64,000 nucleotides of DNA from Streptomyces sp. LHD-70 (GCF_031157275.1 NZ_JAVIFW010000024.1:54184-118183), one strand, 5' to 3'; numbered from the stretch's first letter, positions 17,080-27,660 are shown. Numbers and translations: made by a program. The notes: generated by a model not told the origin, from the sequence alone.

Positions 17080-18754
17080 GGACGGCCGCTACCGGGTCGA
17101 CCTCGACAGCGGAGTGTCGTACGTCTTCGCGGCGACGCAGGGCGCGCTGGGCGGCTGGCAGGCCGATAGGGACTCCGTGACGCGCGGCGCCGCCGGTCTG
17201 CTCGGCAACGAGATATCCACCCCTGCCTGGGACGCGCAGCAGTTCCTGGTCGACTGCGCGGACACCATCGGCACGGACGCGCCGACCCTCGGCATGTACC
17301 TCACCGAGCTGTCCGCGACCCTCGCCGTGGACGCCGCCCGGATCGAGCACGGCGGTGCGAGCGCGGCCGAGCTGGCCAAGCTGGGCCACGCCGAGCTGGA
17401 GTGCCACATGACGGGCCACCCCACGCTCGCCGCGAACAAGGGCCGCATCGGCTTCTCCGCCTCGGACGTGCGTGCGTACGCCCCCGAGTCGCAGCAGCTC
17501 GTCCAGCTGCAGTGGATCGCCGTGCACCGCGGCCTCGCCGAGTTCCGCGGCACCGCGGAGCTGAGCGAACAGGGCGTCGCCGCGCACGAGTTGAGCCCCG
17601 GGGAGATCCAGAGCTTCCGTACCGTGATCGAGGCACGCGGCTGCGACCCGGACGCGTACGTGTGGATGCCCGTGCACCCCTGGCAGTGGGACCACGCCGT
17701 GCAGGTCCTCTTCGCGGGCGAGGTCGCGCAGGACCGGATCATTCCGCTCGGCGCGTCCAAGGACGGCTACCTGCCGCAGCAGTCGGTGCGCACCATGACC
17801 AACATGGCGGCGCGCGAGCGGTACGACGTGAAGCTCCCGCTGAAGATCGTCAACACCCTGATCTGGCGCGGCATCCCGCCGCACTGCACGCAGGGCGCCC
17901 CCGTCACCACCCAGTGGCTGACCGGTCTGCTCGACAAGGACCCGGTGCTCCGCGACGATCTGCGGACCGTGTTCCTCGGCGAGATCGCCTCGGTGACCGT
18001 GCGCCACCCGTACCTGGACCGCGTCCCGGACATGCCGTACCAGCACCTGGAAGCGCTCGGCTGCATCTGGCGCGACTCGGTGTCCTCCCGCAAGGACGAG
18101 AACGAGCGGGTCCGCACCTTCGCCTCGCTCCTGCACGTCGACGAGCACGGCACGGCCTTCGCCGCCCAACTCGCCCGCGCCTCCGGCCTGTCGGCGGAGG
18201 ACTGGCTGCGGGGGCTCTTCGAGACGGTCCTGCACCCGGTGCTGCACGTGATGTACACGTACGGCATCACGTTCAACCCGCACGGCCAGAACACCCTGAT
18301 CGGATACGACGAGAACGACGTCCCGCGGCGCCTGTTCCTCAAGGACTTCGTGGACGACGTGTCCGTCACGCACACCCCGGTCCCCGAGCGCGGCCCCGAG
18401 CCCGACGGCTACGACCACGTGCTGCCCCGCAAGAACCCGGTCGTCATCCGCCAGCACGTCGTCGACCAGCTGCTCCTCGGCCACTTCCGCTACCTCGCCC
18501 CGTTGGCCGCCGAGCAGCTGGGCGTCGAGGACGCCAAGTTCTGGCAGCTCGTCCGGGACGCGGTGGTCGCGTACCACAAGCAGTTCCCCGAGAAGGCGGA
18601 CCGGTTCGCGGAGTTCGACATGCTCGCCGACGACTTCCCGCGCTACCCGTTCAACACGGACCGCCTCGTCGTCACCAAGTACGTCGACCGCGCCCTGCGC
18701 CACGCCCTACGGCCCAACGGCACCGTCCCCAACCCCCTTGCGGAGCAAGCCTGA
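16949..18754 (+). CDS. NIS siderophore synthetase 2 (IucA/IucC family)
   Basis: Second 601-residue NIS synthetase. Visible motifs are GHPTLAANKGRIGF near 155-168, WMPVHPWQWDHAVQ, then QQSVRTMTNMAARERYDVKL around 277-296 followed by KIVNTLIWRGIPP, and FNPHGQNTLIGYD with LFLKDFVDDV near 441-470. It presumably joins the second hydroxamate arm to the monosubstituted carboxylate intermediate, as RhbF/IucC do. The DesD/AlcC enzymes that I know have VLNMGFMRGLS in the place of KIVNTLIWRGIPP, so I do not call it desD. The ATG at 16949 has GAAAGG 10 nt before it and lies inside the MFS gene. Confidence 0.85.
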   Translation: MSTHPVPELHDVSPESWREANRRLLAKTLSEFAFEELIKPEALEDGRYRVDLDSGVSYVFAATQGALGGWQADRDSVTRGAAGLLGNEISTPAWDAQQFLVDCADTIGTDAPTLGMYLTELSATLAVDAARIEHGGASAAELAKLGHAELECHMTGHPTLAANKGRIGFSASDVRAYAPESQQLVQLQWIAVHRGLAEFRGTAELSEQGVAAHELSPGEIQSFRTVIEARGCDPDAYVWMPVHPWQWDHAVQVLFAGEVAQDRIIPLGASKDGYLPQQSVRTMTNMAARERYDVKLPLKIVNTLIWRGIPPHCTQGAPVTTQWLTGLLDKDPVLRDDLRTVFLGEIASVTVRHPYLDRVPDMPYQHLEALGCIWRDSVSSRKDENERVRTFASLLHVDEHGTAFAAQLARASGLSAEDWLRGLFETVLHPVLHVMYTYGITFNPHGQNTLIGYDENDVPRRLFLKDFVDDVSVTHTPVPERGPEPDGYDHVLPRKNPVVIRQHVVDQLLLGHFRYLAPLAAEQLGVEDAKFWQLVRDAVVAYHKQFPEKADRFAEFDMLADDFPRYPFNTDRLVVTKYVDRALRHALRPNGTVPNPLAEQA

Positions 18755-19563
18755 TGAGTGTCGAGATCAGCGCGAAGGGCCTCACCCTCGGGCACGGGGG
18801 TGAGCCCGTCGCCCGGGACATCGACCTGGAGCTGACGCCGGGCGAGGTGACCGCTCTGGTCGGCCCGAACGGCTCGGGCAAGTCCACGCTCCTTCGCGCC
18901 CTGGCCCGGCTGCACGCCCCGCAGTCCGGCGCGATCGTCCTGGACGGGCGTGACCTGGACGCGTACAAGCCGCGCGAACTGGCCCGCAAGCTCAGCTTCC
19001 TGACCCAGTCGCCGCTCATCCCGGCGGGCGTCACCGTGCAGGAGCTGGTCGCCTACGGCCGCCACCCGCACCAGGGCGTCCTGGCCCGCTCCACCAGCGA
19101 GGAGGACCGAGAGGCGATCAGTTGGGCGCTCGACGCGACCAAGCTGCACCCGCTCGCCGAGCGCCCCCTGGACCAGCTGTCGGGCGGCGAGCGGCAGCGC
19201 GCCTGGATCGCGATGGCGCTCGCCCAGCGCACCGGCCTGCTCCTCCTGGACGAGCCGACCACGTTCCTCGACATCCGCTACCAGATCGAAGTCCTGCGCC
19301 TGGTACGGAAGTTGGCGGACGAGCACGGCATCACCGTGGCCGTCGTGCTGCACGAGCTGAACCAGGCCGCCGCGTACGCCGACTCCATGGCGGTGCTCGC
19401 GGGCGGCCGGATCGTGGCCCGAGGCGAGCCCGCCGAGGCGCTCACCGTCGACACGATCCGTACGGCCTTCGGCATCGAGACGACGGTCTCCCTCGACCCC
19501 CACACAGGTGTCCCCACCTGTCTGCCGACGTGGCGCGAGCCCGCGCCCGCGGCTGCCTCCTGA
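18754..19563 (+). CDS. Ferric-siderophore ABC transporter ATPase (FepC/FecE type)
   Basis: Energises siderophore uptake. The 269-residue protein has Walker A GPNGSGKST at residues 37-45, the signature LSGGERQRAWIAMAL near 142, Walker B LLLLDEPTTFLD near 165 and a switch histidine in VVLHELNQAA. Its start shares one base with the preceding synthetase stop (TGATG), so biosynthesis and import are co-translated. The partner permease is the fused protein at 20645. Confidence 0.92.
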   Translation: MSVEISAKGLTLGHGGEPVARDIDLELTPGEVTALVGPNGSGKSTLLRALARLHAPQSGAIVLDGRDLDAYKPRELARKLSFLTQSPLIPAGVTVQELVAYGRHPHQGVLARSTSEEDREAISWALDATKLHPLAERPLDQLSGGERQRAWIAMALAQRTGLLLLDEPTTFLDIRYQIEVLRLVRKLADEHGITVAVVLHELNQAAAYADSMAVLAGGRIVARGEPAEALTVDTIRTAFGIETTVSLDPHTGVPTCLPTWREPAPAAAS

Positions 19564-19596
19564 TCCGCTCACCTCACTCCTCTAGGAACCTCATCC

Positions 19597-20586
19597 ATGC
19601 GTAGAACCCTCACCGCCCTGGTGGCCGCGTCCGCCCTCGCCCTCACCGCATCCGCCTGCGGCTCCGCCGCGGAGCAGGCCGGGGGCGGCGGCAGCGACAA
19701 GAAGGACACTTCGGGCTCCGGCAAGGGCTCGATCACCGTCAAGGACATCAAGGGCGAGCAGAAGCTCGACGGCCCGGCCAAGAAGGTCGTCGCCCTGGAG
19801 TGGACGTACGCCGAGGACCTCCTCGCCCTCGGCGTGCAGCCCACCGGTGTAGCCGACATCAAGCAGTACGACCAGTGGGTGACCGCCGGTCCGCGCTTCG
19901 AGAAGTCCACCAAGGACGTCGGCACCCGCCAGGCGCCCAGCCTGGAGTCCATCAAGGCGCTCAAGCCGGACCTGATCGTCACGTCGAAGATCCGCTCCGA
20001 GGCGAACTACAAGCAGCTCAACGAGATCGCGCCGACGCTGATGTTCGACCCGTACGCGACGGACAGCGAGTTCGAGGAGATGCGGACGACGCTGAAGACC
20101 CTCGGCACCGCCACCGGCAAGGAGGACGCGGCGGACAAGGCGCTGAAGGAGCTGGACGGCAAGATCGCCGCGGCCAAGAAGAAGGTGGCCGACGGCGGCA
20201 AGGACGGCGAGAAGGTCACCGTCGCCCGCGGCTACACCACCGACGGCGCCGCCACCGTGGAGATCCTCACCGACTCCACCATCCCGGGCGCGCTGCTGCC
20301 GAAGCTCGGCCTGAAGAACGGCTGGACCGGCAAGTCCGACGCGTACGGCATGAGCAAGGTGGACGTCGAGGGCTTCAAGCCGGTCGAGAAGTCCTCGCTC
20401 GCCTATGTCGCCGCGAAGAACGACGACGTGTTCGCCAAGTCCCTGCCGAAGAACGCCCTGTGGAAGAACCTGGACTTCGTGAAGAAGGACCGTGTGCACG
20501 CCCTGGACCCGGGCACCTGGTTCTTCGGCGGCCCGTACTCGACGGCCCAGGCGGCCGACGAGATCGCCGCGGCACTGACCAAGTGA
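19597..20586 (+). CDS. Ferric-siderophore substrate-binding lipoprotein
   Basis: Second binding protein of the locus, 329 residues. It has a short Sec-type signal with Cys21 in TASACGS as the lipidation site, a Gly/Ser/Lys linker, and the class III binding-protein fold (KKVVALEWTYAEDLLALGVQPTGV; ALKPDLIVTSKI). It sits between its ATPase and permease, so it is the dedicated receptor for the importer here, while DesE is separate. A TCTAGGAACC stretch precedes the ATG. Its stop overlaps a bridging mini-ORF (20583-20648). Confidence 0.9.
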   Translation: MRRTLTALVAASALALTASACGSAAEQAGGGGSDKKDTSGSGKGSITVKDIKGEQKLDGPAKKVVALEWTYAEDLLALGVQPTGVADIKQYDQWVTAGPRFEKSTKDVGTRQAPSLESIKALKPDLIVTSKIRSEANYKQLNEIAPTLMFDPYATDSEFEEMRTTLKTLGTATGKEDAADKALKELDGKIAAAKKKVADGGKDGEKVTVARGYTTDGAATVEILTDSTIPGALLPKLGLKNGWTGKSDAYGMSKVDVEGFKPVEKSSLAYVAAKNDDVFAKSLPKNALWKNLDFVKKDRVHALDPGTWFFGGPYSTAQAADEIAAALTK

Positions 20587-20648
20587 TCGAAGACCAGCTG
20601 GTCGAAGACCAACTGATCTCAGACCAACTGATCGAACAGGATCGATGA
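20583..20648 (+). CDS. Possible 21-codon bridging mini-ORF made of EDQL repeats
   Basis: A GTG at 20583 overlaps the binding-protein stop (GTGA) and the mini-ORF stop overlaps the permease ATG (ATGA). It encodes VIEDQLVEDQLISDQLIEQ plus DR, a three-fold repeat of (E/S)DQL(V/I). The DNA contains the perfect palindrome GACCAGCTGGTC at 20592-20603. It could keep ribosomes on the message between the two genes. It is too short to judge by coding statistics, and chance cannot be excluded. Confidence 0.35.
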   Translation: MIEDQLVEDQLISDQLIEQDR

Positions 20649-22711
20649 CCTCCACAGCTCCCCCGAAGCCCGTGGACGCATCCGCCCCGGTCCGGACAGC
20701 GCGCTCGCTGTCCGGGCCGGTCGCGGTCGTTCTGGGCGGTGTGCTCGCCCTGCTCCTGGTGACGGCGCTCCATCTCGGCCACGGCCGCAGCGACACCGGC
20801 CTGTTCGACCTCGTCGGGCTGCTCTTCGGCTCCGACGACGCGGACGCGCGGTCCGTGCTGCTCGGCGGCCGCCTGCCGCGCACGCTCGCGGGCCTGGCGG
20901 CCGGTGCCGCCTTCGCCCTGTCGGGTGCGCTGCTCCAGTCCTCCGTACGCAATCCGCTGGCCGCGCCCGACACCCTCGGCGTGACGGCGGGCGCCTATCT
21001 CGCGGTGGCCGTGGCCGCGATCACCGGTCTGTCCCTGGGCGATCTGCCGCGCGGCGGCGTCGCGTTCATCGGCGGGCTGCTCGCGGCCGCGCTCGTGCAC
21101 ACGGTGGCGGGCGGCTCCCGCGGCCGACCCGCGCACCTGGTCCTGGCGGGCGTCTCGGTCACCCTCGCCCTGTCGTCGGTGACGGCCGTGCTCGTCATGC
21201 TCTTCCAGGAGGAGACGGGCGCGATCTTCTTCTGGGGCCACGGCTCCCTCGCGGTGGCTGACAGCGACCGCTCGCTCGCCGTACTCCCGCTGCTCGGCGC
21301 CGGGCTGCTGGCCGGGCTGCTCCTGGCCCGCTCCCTCGACATCCTGGGCACGGGCGACGAGACGGCCCGCGCGCTCGGCGTGCACGTGGGCCGCACACGG
21401 CTGCTCACCGTGCTGCTCTCCGTCCTCATGGCGGCGATCGCGGTCTCGGTGACCGGCCCGATCGGCTTCATCGGCCTGGCCGCCCCGCACCTGGTGCGGT
21501 TCGCGGGCGTCCGCAAGCACGCGGTACTCCTGCCCGCGGCGATGCTGTGGGGCGCGACCCTGCTGCTCGCCGCCGACCTGCTCGCCCGCGTCACGTCCCC
21601 CACGGGCAACGAGGTCCCGGCCGGTGTGGTGACGGCCCTCTTCGGCGCCCCGGTCTTCCTGTGGCTGGCCCGCCGCCTGCCCGCCGAACCGGCCGCCCCC
21701 GGAACGGTGTTGGCCCCCGGCCGCCGCCGCCTCTCCTTCCCGGCGGTCCTCGCGGCGGGCAGCCTGGCCCTCTGCGTCCTCCTCTACGCGGGCCTGGTCC
21801 TCGGCGACATCTCGGTGCCCTGGTCGCAGATCCCGCAGATCCTCACCGGCGGCGGGGACGCGCTCCTCGGCCCGGTCGTCCTGGAGTACCGCCTGCCCCG
21901 CCTGCTCGTGGCCGCCCTCGCGGGCGCGCTGCTCGCCGTCGCGGGCGGCATCGTCCAGACGGTCTCCCGCAACCCGCTCGCCGACCTGACGGTGATGGGC
22001 GTCAGCGGCGGCGCGGGCTTCGGCGCGGCCCTGATCCTGGTGGCCCTGCCCGCGGTGCCGTACGCGCTGCTCCCGGTCGCCGCGCTGATCGGCGGCACAG
22101 CGGCGTTCGCGCTGACGTACTCGCTGTCCCGCCGATCAGGTTCGGTGGCCCCGGAGCGCCTGGTTCTCGTCGGCATCGGCTGCTTCGCACTCACCACGGC
22201 GGCCACCAACTACCTGGTCGCGGGCGCCCGTTTCCAGGTCGCGCAGGCCCTGACGTGGCTGTCGGGCTCGACGTACGCGCGGGACACGACGGACCTGTCG
22301 CTCCTCGCGGTGGTAGCGGTGGCGGGCATCCCCCTCCTCCTGCTCTCCTTCCGCCGCATGGACCTCCTGGCCCTCGGCGAGGACACCCCGCGCACCCTCG
22401 GCGTCCCCCTGGAGCGCACCCGCCTCGCGGTCCTCACCCTGGCGGTGGCGCTCGCGGCGTGCGCGGTGGCGGTGGTCGGCACGGTCGCCTTCGTCGGCCT
22501 GGTCGCCCCGCACGCGGCCCGCATGCTCACGGGCTCCCGCACCCACCGCCTCCTCCCCACGGCGGCGGTACTCGGCGCGACCCTGATGGTGGCGGCCGAC
22601 GTGGTGGGCCGAGTGGCGATGGCCCCGGCGGAAATCCCGTCGGGCCTGCTCGCGGCACTGATCGGAACGCCTTATTTCGTATGGCAGTTGAGGCGGGGGC
22701 GCAAGGCCTAG
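20645..22711 (+). CDS. Fused Fe-siderophore ABC permease (two FecCD domains in one chain)
   Basis: A 688-residue membrane protein equivalent to two FepD/FepG (BtuC-fold) subunits joined head to tail. Each half carries the family pattern: LRLPRTLAGLAAGAAFALSG-type and QSSVRNPLAAPDTLGVTAGA in the first half, YRLPRLLVAALAGALLAVAGG and QTVSRNPLADLTVMGVSGGAG in the second, and each ends with a GPIGFIGLAAPH or GTVAFVGLVAPH coupling segment. One chain can thus form the full transmembrane channel with the ATPase at 18754. It is the last gene of the locus; a strong hairpin follows at 22722. Confidence 0.92.
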   Translation: MTSTAPPKPVDASAPVRTARSLSGPVAVVLGGVLALLLVTALHLGHGRSDTGLFDLVGLLFGSDDADARSVLLGGRLPRTLAGLAAGAAFALSGALLQSSVRNPLAAPDTLGVTAGAYLAVAVAAITGLSLGDLPRGGVAFIGGLLAAALVHTVAGGSRGRPAHLVLAGVSVTLALSSVTAVLVMLFQEETGAIFFWGHGSLAVADSDRSLAVLPLLGAGLLAGLLLARSLDILGTGDETARALGVHVGRTRLLTVLLSVLMAAIAVSVTGPIGFIGLAAPHLVRFAGVRKHAVLLPAAMLWGATLLLAADLLARVTSPTGNEVPAGVVTALFGAPVFLWLARRLPAEPAAPGTVLAPGRRRLSFPAVLAAGSLALCVLLYAGLVLGDISVPWSQIPQILTGGGDALLGPVVLEYRLPRLLVAALAGALLAVAGGIVQTVSRNPLADLTVMGVSGGAGFGAALILVALPAVPYALLPVAALIGGTAAFALTYSLSRRSGSVAPERLVLVGIGCFALTTAATNYLVAGARFQVAQALTWLSGSTYARDTTDLSLLAVVAVAGIPLLLLSFRRMDLLALGEDTPRTLGVPLERTRLAVLTLAVALAACAVAVVGTVAFVGLVAPHAARMLTGSRTHRLLPTAAVLGATLMVAADVVGRVAMAPAEIPSGLLAALIGTPYFVWQLRRGRKA

Positions 22712-22721
22712 GTACGCAGTT

Positions 22722-22747
22722 CCCCGCGCCCCTCAAGGGGCGCGGGG
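22722..22747. terminator. Bidirectional terminator between siderophore locus and hexosaminidase
   Basis: Perfect 11-bp stem CCCCGCGCCCC / GGGGCGCGGGG around TCAA, between convergent genes. The stem is itself part of the dispersed repeat family: 22714-22800 carries GCAGTTCCCCGCGCCCCT and the reverse complement of the 5844-5911 modules. Confidence 0.85.
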
Positions 22748-22809
22748 CTCTGACATTTGCGGCTACGCCGCGTGGGCGCAACCAGCCACGACGGACCGGA
22801 GGCCGAAAC

Positions 22810-24426
22810 TCAGCCGCTAGGCCAAGGCACCTTCGGAGACCGGTAGTACGACATCCCCAACGCGTCCCAACGAGGCCCCTGCTGAGCCAGGCGCAGCCGA
22901 TACGCCTCCCAGTCATGGGAAGACGCCGGCGACCAGCCGAGTTCCGCGATCCCCGGCAACCGCGGAAACGCCATGTACTCGATGTGCTCCGACGTCGAGA
23001 TCGTCTCGGACCACAACGGCGCCTCGACGCCCAGGATCGACTCCTCCGGCGCCCCATCCAGATACGCCCCGGGATCCCAGTCGTACGACCGATCCACCTC
23101 CACGTACCCCGCCCACGCAAGCCCCAACGGCGTCTGCGCGTCGTACTTCATGTCGAGGTAAGCCCGGTCCGCCGGGGAGAGGACCAGCTTCGTGCCGTTC
23201 TTCGCGGCGTTCACGACCTGGTCCCGCTCGGCCTGCCCGGTCCTGTCGTACCCCCAGTACTGCGCGACGGCCCCCTCCGCGGGCTTCGCCCCGGTCAGCT
23301 GATGCCAGCCGACCACGGTCTTCCCGTACTTGGCGACGACCGGCTGGACCCGCTCCATGAACGTCACGTAGTCCTCATGGCTGGTCGAGTGCGCCTCGTC
23401 CCCGCCGATGTGGAGGTACCGCCCGGGCGTCAGCGCGGCGATCTCGCGCACCACATCGTCGACGAAGTCGTACGTGACCTCCTTCGGCACGCACAGTGAG
23501 CTGAAGCCGACCTCGGTGCCGGTGTAGAGCGGCGGCGCGACCCCGTCGCAGTTCAGCTCGGCGTACGAGGAGAGCGCGGCGTTGGTGTGGCCCGGCATGT
23601 CGATCTCCGGGATCACCTCCAGGAACCGGTCGCTCGCGTAGGCGACGATCTCCTTGTACTGCTCCTTGGTGTAGAAGCCGCCGGGCCCGCCGCCGACCTG
23701 CGTGGAGCCGCCGTGCTTGGTGAGGTTCGGCCAGGAGTCGATGGCGATGCGCCAGCCCTGGTCGTCGCTGAGGTGCAGATGCAGCTTGTTGATCTTGTAC
23801 ATCGCCATCTGGTCGATGTACCGCTTCACCTGCTCGACGGTGAAGAAGTGCCGGGACACGTCCAGCATCGCGCCCCGGTACTCGAAGCGCGGGGCGTCCT
23901 CGACGGTGCCGCCCGCGACCCGCCACGGACCGGTCTGCTTCGTGCGCTTCTCGACGGTCGGCGGAAGCTGCTGGCGCAGAGTCTGCACGCCGCGGAAGAG
24001 CCCGGCGGCCTTGTGCGCGGTGATGGTCACGGAGCGCGGACCGGACTGCAGCCGGTACCCCTCGCTCCCCAACTCCTCTTCCTTGCTGGAGAGTCGGAGC
24101 CGGATGCCGTCCCGCCCCTCGTCGTCGGTGACCGGAAGGCGGTGCCCGGTCGCGGGCCGCAGCAGCCCGGCCAGCTGCTCACCGACCCGCCGCACCGCCC
24201 GCGAGTCGTCCTCGACCCGGATCCGGGTCCGCGCGTCGATCTCGTACGGGGCGCCGCCCGCCTGGACCTTCGCGGGCGCGGGCACGACCTGGCCGAGCGG
24301 GACGGGGGCGGCGGGCCGCGCCGCGCTCTGCGGGGCCGCGGCGAGGCAGGAGAACCCCGCGGCGGCGACGAGAAGGAGAGCACCTAACAGGCGCGGACTG
24401 GTTCTGTGCGGTCTCACGTGCGTCAC
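22810..24426 (-). CDS. Secreted beta-N-acetylhexosaminidase, GH20
   Basis: Cleaves terminal GlcNAc from chitin oligosaccharides outside the cell. The 538-residue product has a signal peptide (RLLGALLLVAAAGFS...), a GH20b N-terminal domain (PAPAKVQAGGAPYEID) and the catalytic barrel with YRGAMLDVSRHFF, HLHLSDDQGWRI, IPEIDMPGHTNAAL and the acid/Asp pair in HIGGDEAHS. The GTG at 24426 is preferred: AAGGGA lies 6 nt upstream and it puts the signal peptide at the N terminus; a TTG at 24465 is possible. GlcNAc release links it logically to glmS nearby. It is convergent with the siderophore locus. Confidence 0.92.
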   Translation of the reverse strand: MTHVRPHRTSPRLLGALLLVAAAGFSCLAAAPQSAARPAAPVPLGQVVPAPAKVQAGGAPYEIDARTRIRVEDDSRAVRRVGEQLAGLLRPATGHRLPVTDDEGRDGIRLRLSSKEEELGSEGYRLQSGPRSVTITAHKAAGLFRGVQTLRQQLPPTVEKRTKQTGPWRVAGGTVEDAPRFEYRGAMLDVSRHFFTVEQVKRYIDQMAMYKINKLHLHLSDDQGWRIAIDSWPNLTKHGGSTQVGGGPGGFYTKEQYKEIVAYASDRFLEVIPEIDMPGHTNAALSSYAELNCDGVAPPLYTGTEVGFSSLCVPKEVTYDFVDDVVREIAALTPGRYLHIGGDEAHSTSHEDYVTFMERVQPVVAKYGKTVVGWHQLTGAKPAEGAVAQYWGYDRTGQAERDQVVNAAKNGTKLVLSPADRAYLDMKYDAQTPLGLAWAGYVEVDRSYDWDPGAYLDGAPEESILGVEAPLWSETISTSEHIEYMAFPRLPGIAELGWSPASSHDWEAYRLRLAQQGPRWDALGMSYYRSPKVPWPSG

Positions 24427-24548
24427 AAGCGGTCCCTTCGACGGGGGCTGCGCAACTGTGGGCAAGAACGGTCCTCATGGGTACCGTGCGACCCAACGGC
24501 GGTCAAGGTGTAGACCACTTGAGGTCGACCTGATGCCAGAATCGGGCC

Positions 24549-25292
24549 ATGGCGGAAATCATCCAGCGGGACGGCACCTGGACCTTCGACGGCGACACCC
24601 TGCGCATCGTCCCGGGCCACGACAAGAGCGTCAGCCTGCTCCGCAAGACCCTGGGCGAACTGGAGCTTCCCGTACGGGCGTTGGCGGGGATCTCGTTCGA
24701 GCAGGGCAAGAAGGCGGGCCGCCTCCGGCTCCGTCTGCGGGACGGCGCCGATCCGCTGCTCCAGGTGGCGGGCGGCAAGTTCGCGGACACGGCGGACCCG
24801 TACCGCCTGACGGTGGAGCCGGACCGGTACGGGGTCGCCGAGTACCTGGTGGACGAGGTCCGCACCTCCCTCACCCTGGAGCAGGTGCCGGCCTCGGGCT
24901 GTACGGAGTACCTGCTGCCCGGCCCGTTCGTCCCGCTGTCGGTCTCGGCGGGCGACGGGACGGCGAGCTTCGACGGGGAGACGGTCCGCCTGGAGTGGAA
25001 GTGGAACACCGAGGAGGCCAAGTCGGCCGCGGGCGCCCGCACGCTCGCGCTCGGCGACATCACGGCGGTCGACTGGCAGCCGTCGGCGGGGCTTGAGAAC
25101 GGCTACCTCCGCTTCTCCGTGAAGAACGCCGCGACGAAGGCCCCGCCCAAGTACGACCCGAACGCCGTCGAGCTGTTCGGCTTCAAGAAGGACCCGCTGA
25201 TGGCCCTGGTGGCGGCCGCGGTCCAGGCCCGCCTCCCACACCCCTCCGCCGCCTCCGCGAACTGGGCGATCTACACAAGTCGGGCGTACTGA
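24549..25292 (+). CDS. DUF4429 protein, C-terminal SHOCT domain lost by frameshift
   Basis: A 247-residue cytoplasmic protein with two DUF4429 repeats of about 110 residues (IIQRDGTWTFDGDTLRIVPG... and SAGDGTASFDGETVRLEWKW...). Function of the family is unknown; DUF4429 proteins in Streptomyces usually end with a short helical SHOCT domain. In the frame as read the protein ends SAASANWAIYTSRAY, which looks non-native. The expected SHOCT sequence is intact in the -1/+2 frame just downstream (see 25239-25342). So the gene has lost or is misread at one base near 25236-25250. It is divergent from the hexosaminidase. Confidence 0.8.
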   Translation: MAEIIQRDGTWTFDGDTLRIVPGHDKSVSLLRKTLGELELPVRALAGISFEQGKKAGRLRLRLRDGADPLLQVAGGKFADTADPYRLTVEPDRYGVAEYLVDEVRTSLTLEQVPASGCTEYLLPGPFVPLSVSAGDGTASFDGETVRLEWKWNTEEAKSAAGARTLALGDITAVDWQPSAGLENGYLRFSVKNAATKAPPKYDPNAVELFGFKKDPLMALVAAAVQARLPHPSAASANWAIYTSRAY

Positions 25293-25342
25293 CGCAGGAG
25301 GAGTTCACGTCGGCGAAGCAGGCGGTGTTGCGGCGGATGTAA
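25239..25342 (+). pseudogene. Out-of-frame SHOCT domain of the DUF4429 gene
   Basis: In the frame containing the TAA at 25340-25342 the sequence reads LRRLRELGDLHKSGVLTQEE and then FTSAKQAVLRRM, a textbook SHOCT motif. It joins the DUF4429 frame near the C-rich run CCCACACCCCTCC at 25235-25247. A single-base indel there would explain the break; it may be a true mutation or a sequencing error. Confidence 0.85.
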
Positions 25343-25368
25343 CTCTCCGCCGCCTCCCGCCCACTATT

Positions 25369-25500
25369 CAGCCCGTCTGGGGGCACCTCCCAGCGGTAGC
25401 TGGGGGAGATTGAGGACGAGCGCCTCAGCGCGATGAAGCGGGGGTCCGGGGGCGCAGCCCCCGAAGCTGCAAGCTTTCGGGAAGGGGCGGGGAGGGGAAA
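25369..25500. repeat. Composite dispersed intergenic repeat
   Basis: Contains CAGCCCGTCTGGGGGCACCT, the inverted pair CTCCCAGC/GCTGGGGGAG, GGGGTCCGGGGGCGCAGCCC and GGGAAGGGGCGGGGAGGGGA. The first half is repeated almost base for base at 45053-45105, the rest at 37790-37880, 44935-45045 and 56403-56500. It fills the gap between the DUF4429 gene and the small ORF. Confidence 0.85.
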
Positions 25501-25569
25501 CGACACGACCTTGCCCGAATCCGGGCAGGTTCCTTGCAAACGCCCCCCTCATCCCGCAGGATCACCCGG

Positions 25570-25827
25570 GTGCACGACGACCTCATCGACCACCTGACCC
25601 GCAGCACCCCGCTCCAGCGGGGCGAAGCACTGCGCGTGGTCCAGGACGTGCTCGCCTACTTCGACGAGACGACCGAGGAGTTCGTCCGTCGCCGCCACCG
25701 CGAACTCCAAGGTCAGGGCCTGGTGAACGCGGTGATCTTCGAGCAGATCTCCACAGATCTGCGCTACCGCGCGGTCGCGCCGCCCGAGCTCTCGCTGAGG
25801 CAGCTGCGCCGCATCGTCTACGGCTAG
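25570..25827 (+). CDS. Small conserved protein upstream of glmS
   Basis: An 85-residue acidic, helical protein: HDDLIDHLTRSTPLQRGEAL, then VVQDVLAYFDETTEEFVRRR and RRIVYG at the end. I do not recognise a named domain; it is of a kind conserved just before glmS in Streptomyces. GTG 25570 is chosen since AGGA lies about 10 nt before it; an in-frame ATG at 25534 would add residues encoded by the repeat region. It lies 15 nt upstream of glmS and is probably co-transcribed. Confidence 0.75.
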   Translation: MHDDLIDHLTRSTPLQRGEALRVVQDVLAYFDETTEEFVRRRHRELQGQGLVNAVIFEQISTDLRYRAVAPPELSLRQLRRIVYG

Positions 25828-25842
25828 GGGAAACACACCCAA

Positions 25843-27660
<1,818 letters not shown>

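Noticed and set aside
16949..18754. Calling the second NIS synthetase desD
   Set aside because: Order would fit, but the central motif KIVNTLIWRGIPP differs from the VLNMGFMRGLS segment I associate with DesD; function left open.
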